64,000 nucleotides of DNA, taken from positions 2,170,001-2,234,000 of the forward strand of contig NC_019943.1 of NCBI RefSeq assembly GCF_000327485.1. Reading direction: 5' to 3'. The notes beneath the pieces are model-generated. The model was given only the letters and a program-made list of their open reading frames with translations. It was not told where the DNA came from and ran no database searches. Position 1 is the stretch's first letter; the number at the start of each line of letters is the position of its first letter. The position numbers were made by a program, and so were the translations under genes. The stretch comes from Methanoregula formicica SMSP (GTDB lineage Archaea; Halobacteriota; Methanomicrobia; Methanomicrobiales; Methanospirillaceae). This document shows, in pieces, positions 39,988-47,855 of the stretch.

Positions 39988-40196
39988 GGTTTCACCGGGC
40001 AGTACCGCTGTCCGCTCTTTCGTGTACAGTATTTGTCGATTCAACTACAAAATGCATACTGTCGGGAATATACCGCAGGGGGAATGGGCGGAGCAGGTTG
40101 TGGAGATCCGTCACCTTTCATGAGAAATGATTGCAGGGCGATGTGTACTTATGGCCGGAAACGATAACCGGTAGAACACATAAGCGGAACTTCCCT

Positions 40197-41318
40197 ATGA
40201 CAACCCATCCCGCACACCCCCATGATTCCTCCCTGCTTTCCGGCGTCATTGCCGGTGAACGGGCAGCCGCCGAACGGGAGTGCCGCACGTTCCAGGAACA
40301 AAAGGAGCCTCAAAGCCTGCAACACATCGTCCTTGCTCTCTGTTTTCTGACCAATATCGTCCTCTTTCTCGCCCGCCCTGACTACATCGTTCTCTTCATC
40401 GCCGCGAGTTTCTACCTCAACATGTTCTACTTCCTGACATTCCTTGTCCCGACGAGCCCGGGTGCGGTCTCCCTGCAGAAGCCGGAGATCATCCGGTTCC
40501 ATACCTGGCTCTGGGAGAACGGCATCCGGTCCGGTACGCGGCAGTTCACCCGGATCTTCATCAACGCATTCTTCATGAACTGCCGTACCCTGACCTTCCC
40601 GCTGGGATTGCTCTTCTCCATCGACATCGTCTTTACGCTGGTCGTCTGGTACGCCGGCCTCGTTCCCGGGAGCACGGCCCTCTTTGTCATTGCCCAGTCC
40701 CTCATCATCATCACGTTTTACGGGCTTGTCTGGAAAGTGGAACCCTTCACGGCGGGCTTTGCCAAGAACCTCGACAGGTTCAAAAGCCGGCTCTCCCGCG
40801 ACCTGCCCCCGGCAATCATCTCGCTCCTGTTCCTCACCGGTTTCCTTGCAGTAATCTTTCTCTTCCTCACGTCGATTATTCTCCTGCCGGGGATTACCCT
40901 GAACACCTTCCTTACTGAGTCTGGCTTAAAGGAACTTGCGCACCGGGTTTCACTACTGGCAGTCCTTGCAGTCAGCCAGTACTTCATCGTCCGCACCCTG
41001 CACGGCCAGCGGAGCCGGGTCATGGCCGGCCGCCTGATGGATTACCGGCTGCTGCTCCTGAAGAATCTTGCACGGGACATTGCGGAAGGAAGAGATGACA
41101 CCGGTGACATCGAGAGCCGGTACGAGATGACGTCCCGGCTTCTTGAATCCCGCATCTACCGTATCACGCGCAACACTCTTGCCGGCGCATTCCCGGTCTG
41201 TATTGTGGACCCGGACTTTTCCGTTATGATGGACACGACCACGCTCACGGCGATCAAAGGGTACATCCGGGAAGACCGGGACGGGGGAGGGGCGCTGCCA
41301 CCTCTCCCGCCCCGGTGA
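40197..41318 (+). CDS. Multi-helix membrane protein of unknown function
   Basis: The protein has 373 residues. Hydrophobic helices lie near 42-60, 63-82, 140-165 (LTFPLGLLFSIDIVFTLVVW), 172-192, 222-250 and 270-285. A cytoplasmic C-terminal region is helical and charged (LLLLKNLARDIAEGRDDTGD). ATG 40197 was chosen because the frame upstream to 40131 overlaps the promoter area. It is divergent from one DUF308 gene and 53 bases upstream of the other. No family recognised. Confidence 0.65.
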   Translation: MTTHPAHPHDSSLLSGVIAGERAAAERECRTFQEQKEPQSLQHIVLALCFLTNIVLFLARPDYIVLFIAASFYLNMFYFLTFLVPTSPGAVSLQKPEIIRFHTWLWENGIRSGTRQFTRIFINAFFMNCRTLTFPLGLLFSIDIVFTLVVWYAGLVPGSTALFVIAQSLIIITFYGLVWKVEPFTAGFAKNLDRFKSRLSRDLPPAIISLLFLTGFLAVIFLFLTSIILLPGITLNTFLTESGLKELAHRVSLLAVLAVSQYFIVRTLHGQRSRVMAGRLMDYRLLLLKNLARDIAEGRDDTGDIESRYEMTSRLLESRIYRITRNTLAGAFPVCIVDPDFSVMMDTTTLTAIKGYIREDRDGGGALPPLPPR

Positions 41319-41371
41319 AAAGAGAATAGCGTAAATACTTGCCTCGTTTATGCTAAACCGGTAATACAACT

Positions 41372-41944
41372 ATGGCTGACGATGTAACGCTTTCCGCCCA
41401 GGACATGGTCGAGCTCCATCTCTTCCCCTGGTGGCTCCTCCTTCTCTGGGGGATCCTTGCACTGCTCCTCGGTGTCGCTCTCCTCATGACTCCCGGGATG
41501 ACCACGGTCCTCCTCATCACGTTCATGGGAGCCTACTGGCTCGTGGGCGGGATCTTCGCGCTCGCCAGCCTTGCTGTCGACAGGACCAGCATGGGCTGGA
41601 AGATCTTCCTTTCAGTCATCAACATCATCGCCGGCATCCTGATCCTCATCTACCCGTTCTATGCCACGCTGTTCACCCTGGAACTCGTGATCATCTTCAT
41701 CGGGTTCTGGGCCTGTTTTGTCGGGGCAGCCCACATCTTCCAGGCATTCACGAAGAAGGACTGGGGCAACGGCGTGATCGGGATCATCAGCCTGATCTTC
41801 GGTCTCCTGCTGCTCGTCAACTCCCTTGTCGCAGCGATCCTCCTGCCCTTTGTTGCCGGCGGCTTTGCCATCGTCATGGGGCTCTGCTCCATCTTTGTCT
41901 CGTTCATGGCAAAGAAGTGTGCAGACTCCGTGAAGGCTGCGTAA
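41372..41944 (+). CDS. HdeD/DUF308 family membrane protein
   Basis: The protein has 190 residues and six helices. Its segments are LLLWGILALLLGVALLMTPG, FMGAYWLVGGIFALASL, VINIIAGILILIYPFYATL, IIFIGFWACFVGAAHIFQAF and GIISLIFGLLLLVNSLVAAI, repeating the DUF308 paired-helix unit three times. It is paralogous to the protein at 39418-39987. It may be cotranscribed with the upstream membrane protein gene. The region after its stop holds copy 1 of the dispersed hairpin element. Confidence 0.85.
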   Translation: MADDVTLSAQDMVELHLFPWWLLLLWGILALLLGVALLMTPGMTTVLLITFMGAYWLVGGIFALASLAVDRTSMGWKIFLSVINIIAGILILIYPFYATLFTLELVIIFIGFWACFVGAAHIFQAFTKKDWGNGVIGIISLIFGLLLLVNSLVAAILLPFVAGGFAIVMGLCSIFVSFMAKKCADSVKAA

Positions 41945-42092
41945 CTTTTTTCTTTTTCATTTTTTCTGCTCTGGAGAAATCCTCTGTTATTGATATGAAC
42001 CCCCCTCTTGCGCCACCAGTCCCCCCAAGGGGACGGGGCGCATGGCGATGTTCCCCAATTACCTGTTCAAGATAGTGTGAACTTTTCTTACG

Positions 42093-42230
42093 GGTAATAC
42101 AGACGCATCACCTGCGCTCCCGAGTCGAAGAACGCATCCGCGTTCTTCTCATCCTCCTGGTTTTTCAAACCAGCCGGAGGCGCAAGGGGGGGAGCCCACA
42201 GCCGGGAGATTGGCATTCTACAGAGCACCA
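42093..42230. repeat. Dispersed hairpin element, copy 1
   Basis: The copy shares conserved ends with the one at 56986-57192: GGTAATACAGA then GCATCACCTGC at the left, and GGCGCAAGGGGGG then ATTCTACAGAGCACCA at the right. The middle is different and made of hairpins: GAAGAACGC with GCGTTCTTC, and CTGGTTT with AAACCAG inside a CCTC/GAGG clamp. A minus-strand frame of 47 codons (42231 to 42088) runs through it, starting Met-Val-Leu-Cys-Arg-Met-Pro. It ends 8 bases from the polB stop, so it may have been inserted at or near the end of that gene. Confidence 0.75.
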
Positions 42231-42237
42231 TTTCCCA

Positions 42238-44039
42238 TCACGAAACACACAGGCCTACAGGTAGTTTTTCCCGGCAATCTTCCGGTTTTTCCTGCCGGAA
42301 TGCGAATGCTACCTCCTCCCATGCCCTATCGAGGAGGACTCGGTAATACTGCTGGTCAACATAGTTCCGGTATATCATGCGGACCACCTCCTGCGCAGCT
42401 CGCAGTTCCGCCACGGTCTCTGCAGAACTCATTACTGTCAGCATCTCCCGCTGCATGGAGCGGGCGAACTCCGGCGTGTCGTGACGGCGCGGGCTGCGAT
42501 CCCCCGTACCTTCACGCTGCCATCCGGATGCCTGCCGAAATACCGGTTGTGCGCCCCGAACCCGTCCGCAAGAGGGTCAAACACAATCCAGTCAAAGTGT
42601 TCGACTTCGAGAGGCAAGCCGATCTCCTGCTCAACCCGAGCCTTCAGGAGGCCGATCCCGGAGCCCTGCACCCAGAGACAATCGACGATCCCGTGCAGGA
42701 CGGTAAAGCCCATCTTCTCGGAGATATCCTTTGTTTTGATGAGGATCTCCCATGACTGCTTTGTTATCCCCTTGTGCACCTCAATCCTCCCGAACTTCGC
42801 GTTCTTGTAGCCCGTGTAGCCAAAACAGGTGACCAGCATCCACTTCAGGATAGAATCGATCCCGTCGAACGCTGGATCGGTTTTCTTCAGCTGCTTTGTC
42901 CTGATCCGGAGGTCGAGAAGGGGGTTGAGGACCGCGGGAAGAAAACCCGGTTGTTCCGGGTACCCGATGGTCTCCGGGGAGAGATTCCCTTGGACAATGA
43001 TGGAAGGATACATGGACGTGAAATCGATCTCCTCGACATTCTCAAAGACCCCTGGCCGGGGCTGGAACATCATCCCGCCCCGGTCAGCCGACTGGAGCGT
43101 GCTGATCCGCCGGATTGTCTCGCTATCACTCTTCCGGAACGGGACCGCGATGCCCCGCCGGACGGCCTCGTACGTCTCGTAACTGCTGATGAGAGTCCCC
43201 GGGGTAAAGCGCGACGCAAGATTGGGGGAGAGTCCCGAGAGCCGGGCTGACATCAGGACTCCTTCGAGGCCGCCCTCGCGGTACACGAACGACCGTTCGG
43301 TATCGATCAGCACCCTCCCGCCCGGGACAAGAGCCGCATCCTTATGCTCCATCTTCCCGTAACTCCAGTACGAGCGGGAGTCCATTGACCGGTACTTCCC
43401 GTTCCGGGAAAACGGCATGACAAGGCCATGCCTCTGCGCCAGACGACGGAGCCGGGGCATCCATGCATCCGCATCTGGCATCAGGATCACATCCGGATCG
43501 AGGGATGAGACACGCGAGAAGAGATCTGAAAGGACCGTTCCTTCGGGCCCGGCAAAGCGTTCAGTGCGCTCGTGGACCAGCTCGATCTCCGGGAGGGCCG
43601 CTGAGCGCTCAGGTTCACCGTGGATCCGGATTGTGATCGAGTCAAGATCATGGGAACCTTCCTGAGAGAATCGGTCAGTGCCGTTTCCGCTGCACGGGAA
43701 GAACTCATACTCCGCCATGAACCGCTGGTCCCGGTGCACATCCACGTTGAAGAGCTGCACATCGTACTGCGCCTGTCCCTCAATGGCCTCGGCCACCCTG
43801 CGGTCTGCAAAGACACGGTACCCCAAAAGGCTGTCAAAGACCGTGCGGATCGTGCACTCTTCTGCCCCGTACCGCTCCTCCAGCGTACCGATCATCTCGT
43901 GGCTGGCATGCGGGTCGGCGAAATGGACAAAGAACAGCGGGTCATAGGGGTGGTGGACCCGGGTAACGGCCCCGTCCTCATTTGTCCAGAGGTCGATACC
44001 CCCATTGCGGTACGCGGAGTCAATGATCCACATCGCCAT
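42238..44039 (-). pseudogene. Family B DNA polymerase with degenerate motifs, frameshifted near the 3' end
   Basis: The start is taken as ATG 44039 (Met-Ala-Met-Trp-Ile-Ile-Asp). Motif A is intact (EEIDFTSMYPSIIVQGNL, Asp339). Motif B is recognisable (ILKWMLVTCFGYTGYKNAKF, Lys399). Motif C reads LHGIVDCLWV in place of the usual Tyr-Gly-Asp-Thr-Asp-Ser, so one of its two Asp is lost while Asp453 remains. Exonuclease motifs are hard to find. After KVRGIAAR the frame is lost near 42484-42495; one base added or two removed gives RRHDTPEFARSMQREM and continues to 42238. Even then the thumb region is about 100 residues shorter than usual. It overlaps the upstream partner gene by 20 bases. Role: probably repair or translesion synthesis, if functional. 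Confidence 0.78.
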
Positions 44040-44696
44040 TCCTCTCAGCATCGAGATGCTCCTGGCGTTTGAGGATCTCAACCAGAACAGAGAAAGTCGC
44101 CGCCTCCAGCGGGTCGTTGCAGGCAACGAACGCCTCGCTGGAGTGCTCCTTTGCCAGGTCCGCAAGTTTCCTGCCGTATTTCTGGTCCTCCTTTTTGAGC
44201 GCACGGGCCGACCGGTCCGCTGCAACCGGATCGCACGGAGGAACACCCGCGGGGACAGGACTTCAGCAGCCGCTATCTCGATGATCCGGTCTGCCTGGCG
44301 CATCAGCGCGGCAAACGTCCGGTCAATGGCCGGGGCATAGAGGATAACCAGCGACTCGCGACCGGTATCTTTCAGCGCCCTGGCAACCGGTGCAAGCATC
44401 TTCTCCGCGCCCTCGAAGAGCGTGGGGTCGTGCTCGACAAGGACGATAGTGTGCGATGCCTCACGGAGCACCGAGAGGGGCTGGTGGGCCGTGAATGCAT
44501 GGCGGATCTCGAAGTTCGTGCTGTCCCGGGGGATCCCCGAAAGGACCCGGGTGTAGTTCCCGCCGATGTAGAGAAAGAGGAAACGCTGGAGATCCGCATT
44601 GCTGTTGATGGCCGAGACCATCACGTGTACCGGTGCAACCACCGCGTTGCAGCTGCCCGGGTAGAGGCTCATTCCCATACGGATCTCGATCTGCAT
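44020..44696 (-). pseudogene. polB partner protein of unknown function, frameshifted
   Basis: The frame from ATG 44696 gives about 158 sensible residues (FLFLYIGGNYTRVLSG, HTIVLVEHDPTLFEGAEKM, LVILYAPAIDRTFAALM, ADRIIEIAAAEVLSPRVFL). It then turns into Arg/Ser-rich non-coding-like sequence and runs on into polB. Adding one base near 44223-44231 switches to a frame reading VAADRSARALKKEDQKYGRK, HSSEAFVACNDPLEAA and EILKRQEHLDAERNGD, ending at TGA 44020-44022. This restored protein (about 225 residues) overlaps the polB start by 20 bases, a normal coupled arrangement. The alternating beta-alpha pattern resembles a nucleotide-binding fold without a Walker A. I do not recognise the family. Confidence 0.7.
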
Positions 44697-44807
44697 AGCA
44701 CCGGATCGCTGCTGTGCATCATGTGATAAGGCTCAGGCTGGCGGGAGGCAAAAGTGCCCGGTGCGTTCCGCAAGATTGATGTGACACGGGGCGCGATGAG
44801 AGGGATG

Positions 44808-45488
44808 ATGTGCAGCCGCTACGCTCTCTGGGCCGTGGACGATCTGGGGGGACGGTTCCTCAGCGTGGACCCGACCATCGGGTTCCGGTCCCACTTCAAC
44901 ATAGCGCCGCGTTCTGAAAACCCGGTGGTTGTTTCAGCGGACGGCAGGAACCGGATCCGGCTGATGCAGTGGGGGCTCGTGCCGCACTGGTCAGCGGATG
45001 ATCAGACGCTGCCCCGCCCGGTCAATGCACGGGCCGAGACCCTGTCAGAAAAGCCGATGTTCCGGCAGCTGCTGGAGGAGAAACGCTGCCTTGTCGCGGC
45101 AAACGGGTTTTACGAGTGGAAGAAAGAGGGAACGCGGAAGATCCCGTTCTTTTTCCACCGGCCGGACAATGCACTCTTCTCGTTTGCCGGCCTGTATGAT
45201 ACCTGGCTGTCCCCCGCGGGCGAGACGCTGGCGAGTTACACGATCATTACCACCAGCGCAAACGAGCTCATGGCACAAGTCCATGACCGTATGCCGGTGG
45301 TCCTGACGCGGGAAGGGGAAGAGCAGTGGCTGTCTCAGGGTCCATGTTCCCCGGATGAGCTGAAGAAAGTTCTCGTGCCCTGTGCAGACGATGTGCTGGA
45401 GGTGCATGCCGTGTCGCAGCGGGTGAACCGGCCCGGGAAGGATGACGGGGGGATGATTCTTCCGGTGAATGGGCCTGGACTGATTTGA
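44808..45488 (+). CDS. SRAP-domain protein (HMCES/YedK family)
   Basis: The protein has 226 residues. The catalytic Cys must become residue 1 after Met removal, which fixes the start at ATG 44808 directly before TGC (Met-Cys-Ser-Arg-Tyr-Ala). Other active-site features are visible: NARAET (Asn/Arg), ANGFYEWKKEG (Glu) and AQVHDRMPVVL (His). SRAP proteins crosslink to abasic sites in single-stranded DNA and shield them during replication. It is divergent from the polB partner/polB pair, giving a small DNA-damage-tolerance neighbourhood. Confidence 0.93.
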   Translation: MCSRYALWAVDDLGGRFLSVDPTIGFRSHFNIAPRSENPVVVSADGRNRIRLMQWGLVPHWSADDQTLPRPVNARAETLSEKPMFRQLLEEKRCLVAANGFYEWKKEGTRKIPFFFHRPDNALFSFAGLYDTWLSPAGETLASYTIITTSANELMAQVHDRMPVVLTREGEEQWLSQGPCSPDELKKVLVPCADDVLEVHAVSQRVNRPGKDDGGMILPVNGPGLI

Positions 45489-46373
45489 AGGAGGAATGTC
45501 CGCGCTTGCATTCGCGGAGAGGTGATCTGATCCGGGGACGTATCGGCCCCGGATTCCCCTCTTTTCCGGCACCAGAGGGAACAATTCGAAGACTTCGTCT
45601 TCTCGTGTCTCATGCTTTCAGCATTCGACATTTCTGAAAATGAGGGAATAATTGACGTTTCATTGACCATTTTCACGTCTGAAAACCAGAGGTAAATTTT
45701 AGCCACATTCTTTTGGCCGATTTCCTGACGGATCGGGCTGTGGGGTGGGGCAATGGGGGGAAAGACCTGTTTTCAGATATCGATCTACGACGGGGATATC
45801 TCGTTCACCGACGGTGTGCCCCGGATCACCGGCGCCTTCCGGTTCATTTCACGTGCTCCCGCCCAGAAATAATGGCGATCATTCAACCAAAAGGCACCAA
45901 TTAGGTGATTTTTCTGGACTATAATGCCCTTGGATGGGGATACTATCAACGCAATGGGCGTTTTTTCAAAATGGTGTGCTGTAATTCGCGAAAAAGTGCG
46001 ACTCTCCAAAAATCGGTTTTCCAAAATGCGCTCCGATTCGAAAAAGGAGCGATTTACGGGGAGATTAATTTTGTGGGGATTTACACTGAGAAAGAGGGGG
46101 CTGTAGAGCCTGTTGCCTAATCCAAAGTTCTGGCCAAACATGGATAAGCATCCGCGTTAACAAAGCAAACCGTCAGATTTCCCGTGTTCAGCACGGTGAG
46201 ACCATCTCTGATTCTTCGGTGAGTTGTACTACATGTTCACAAGTACAAGACAATTGACTGATTTTACTGCATCAAACTGTGATGCGCAGCGGGTATTTTG
46301 GAAAATAAAAAGCCTATGCTTAATATTGTGGTTGAAAGTTTTGGAGGGGGGATGCGCCGCAAAAATGTTTCAA
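45489..46373. other. Gene-poor stretch at the edge of the accessory island
   Basis: This is about 885 bases without a convincing gene. Small hairpins with three-base loops lie at 45588-45602 (GAAGAC TTC GTCTTC) and 45612-45624 (ATGCT TTC AGCAT), similar in style to those in the dispersed element. A 39-codon frame lies at 45753-45872 (listed separately). A Phe/Lys-rich 71-codon plus-strand frame at 45905-46120 has no start signal or recognisable motif. Base composition shifts from GC-rich to AT-richer here, marking the island boundary. Confidence 0.5.
45753..45872 (+). CDS. Possible 39-residue peptide or gene remnant
   Basis: ATG 45753 to TAA 45870-45872 encodes 39 residues with a protein-like pattern (ISIYDGDISFTDGVPRITG, then AFRFISRAP). 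Third-position GC bias resembles genuine genes of this genome. It has no family match I know and no strong ribosome-binding site. It could equally be the remnant of a longer gene. Confidence 0.25.
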   Translation: MGGKTCFQISIYDGDISFTDGVPRITGAFRFISRAPAQK

Positions 46374-46968
46374 TCATGTGGAGGCCAATGAGGATTTAAC
46401 CATTTCAAGAATTCTCAATGCTTCTTCATCTTCCGGATCAATCCTCAACGCTTCATCGATGACATTCTTTGCCAATGTAAAATCCCCTTGTGTTAAGAGA
46501 GGCTCCGGCTTTCATCGTTAATGCAGGCAGATTTTCATTATCAATTCGCAGGGCCGCATCGAAATTGCTGATTGCATCATCAGGTTTGTCGAGATTGAGG
46601 TACGATATCCCCATTCCGATATGTGCAACCATCTGATTATCGGATCCCAAGCCAGATCTAAAAGCCTTCTCAAATTTCTTTACTGCCTGTTCGTTTTTTT
46701 CCTGCCCAATTAGGATCAAACCTTGTTGTATGTTGATCTCGCCATTCCCCGGATCGAGAGATTCTGCGGTATTGAACACCTTGAGCGCATCATCCAACTT
46801 TCCAAGGAACCGAAGAGCCAATCCCAGATTATGCCATGCGTGAACATTGTACCTGTCGAGTTTCACAACATGACGATATGCGGCAACTGCTTTCTGATAT
46901 TCTTCATTTTCATGATATTTCTGCCCGAGGTCGAACCACTCTTCTTTTGATTTCTCTGAATGCTCCAT
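46374..46968 (-). pseudogene. TPR-repeat protein, frameshifted in the last repeat
   Basis: From ATG 46968 the frame encodes four tetratricopeptide units (for example YHENEEYQKAVAAYRHVVKL, HNLGLALRFLGKLDDALKVF and IGMGISYLNLDKPDDAISNF). It then hits a stop at 46453 after an unconvincing tail. Removing one base near 46497-46500 continues in another frame as LTQGDFTLAKNVIDEALRID to TGA 46374-46376. The last unit is then exactly 34 residues, in register with the unit before it. The restored protein has about 197 residues. A GTG at 46992 is an alternative start. It follows the Cys-cluster gene closely and is the last gene of the cassette; TPR domains commonly scaffold partners. Confidence 0.8.
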
Positions 46969-46992
46969 GAACGATCTCGTTTTGTGCAACAC

Positions 46993-47838
46993 TCATTTAC
47001 TGTTGGATTGTTTTTCGTCAGTGGGTTTTTCTGTCGGCAAATAGAAGCATTTGTCCAAGACCAAACTGATCTGCCCTTTGGCAGGCAGGTAGTTCTTCCC
47101 ATAATCCTGCGCTGGTTGTCGCAACGAGATCAGGCGCGGATCGAACGGGAGATCCTTGCCCGGGGAATCCAAAGCTCGTATTACCGGTAACCTGATACCC
47201 TGTTTTTTGAAGGCACTCAGGAAGTTCACTCGGACCTCAGAGAGGAATTCAAAATAATTCGCATTACGGGGGATTTTGAGATGACTTGTCATTTTGTCCC
47301 GGGATTTGGTGTCGTACGGCGCGCAGATATCGGGAAGAAGAATACAAAACTGCTTGGCGAAATACACACTTTCCTTAATTTTGAAACTTTCGAATTTTTC
47401 TTTGAAATAGCTGTCAAACCAGCCATCGCAGAAAAGTGTCTTGTTGTAATTGGCAGATTTTTCGGACAGGGTTTTCCATTCTCCCTTTAAATTTCGTAAG
47501 ACGGTGTAAGCATCCCTGACCCGGGGTCTCAGGTTCGAAGGATCTCCCGCATCAACAGCGGTAATAACATTGAGATGATCACAACGATCGACGAACATTC
47601 TGAGGAATCCGAACATGAAGTCATCGAACTGAACATTCTTTTTCAGCTTCCAGTGACCCGTGCATCCCAGATCTTTTTTACAGGTACAGGATTCATCGCA
47701 GGTACAGTCTACATATTCCCAAAGTTCCGTCCGAGTAGCGTGTTCCTGGATCGGATACTTATTACGATTTTTCGCTGCCTGTTTGTTGGATTCGCCAATC
47801 CTTTCTGTCATCCACTGTTGGGTAATTTCATCGTCCAT
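46993..47838 (-). CDS. Cys-cluster protein of the island cassette, unknown function
   Basis: The protein has 281 residues. A tight metal-site candidate lies at residues 45-62: CTCDESCTCKKDLGCTGHW, with five Cys and one His in 18 residues. The remainder is alpha/beta. A segment KQFCILLPDICAPYDTKSRD (about 162-181) resembles the Leu-x-Pro-x-x-x-Pro-x-Asp signature seen in several horizontally moving accessory proteins, by analogy only. ATG 47838 was chosen because GGTGA lies 5 bases upstream and it follows the nuclease/nitrilase-like gene stop by 17 bases; the frame opens earlier at 47886. AT-richer than flanking genes. Confidence 0.7.
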   Translation of the reverse strand: MDDEITQQWMTERIGESNKQAAKNRNKYPIQEHATRTELWEYVDCTCDESCTCKKDLGCTGHWKLKKNVQFDDFMFGFLRMFVDRCDHLNVITAVDAGDPSNLRPRVRDAYTVLRNLKGEWKTLSEKSANYNKTLFCDGWFDSYFKEKFESFKIKESVYFAKQFCILLPDICAPYDTKSRDKMTSHLKIPRNANYFEFLSEVRVNFLSAFKKQGIRLPVIRALDSPGKDLPFDPRLISLRQPAQDYGKNYLPAKGQISLVLDKCFYLPTEKPTDEKQSNSK

Positions 47839-47855
47839 TCGGATCACCGTTATCT

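Noticed and set aside
42438-44696. A 752-residue fusion of an N-terminal domain with DNA polymerase B
   Set aside because: The middle (about residues 159-219) is out-of-frame sequence; correcting one base gives two overlapping genes, each with a sensible end or start.
45785-46141. 118-codon minus-strand and 71-codon plus-strand frames
   Set aside because: Overlap each other, lack start signals and recognisable motifs; coding status cannot be supported.
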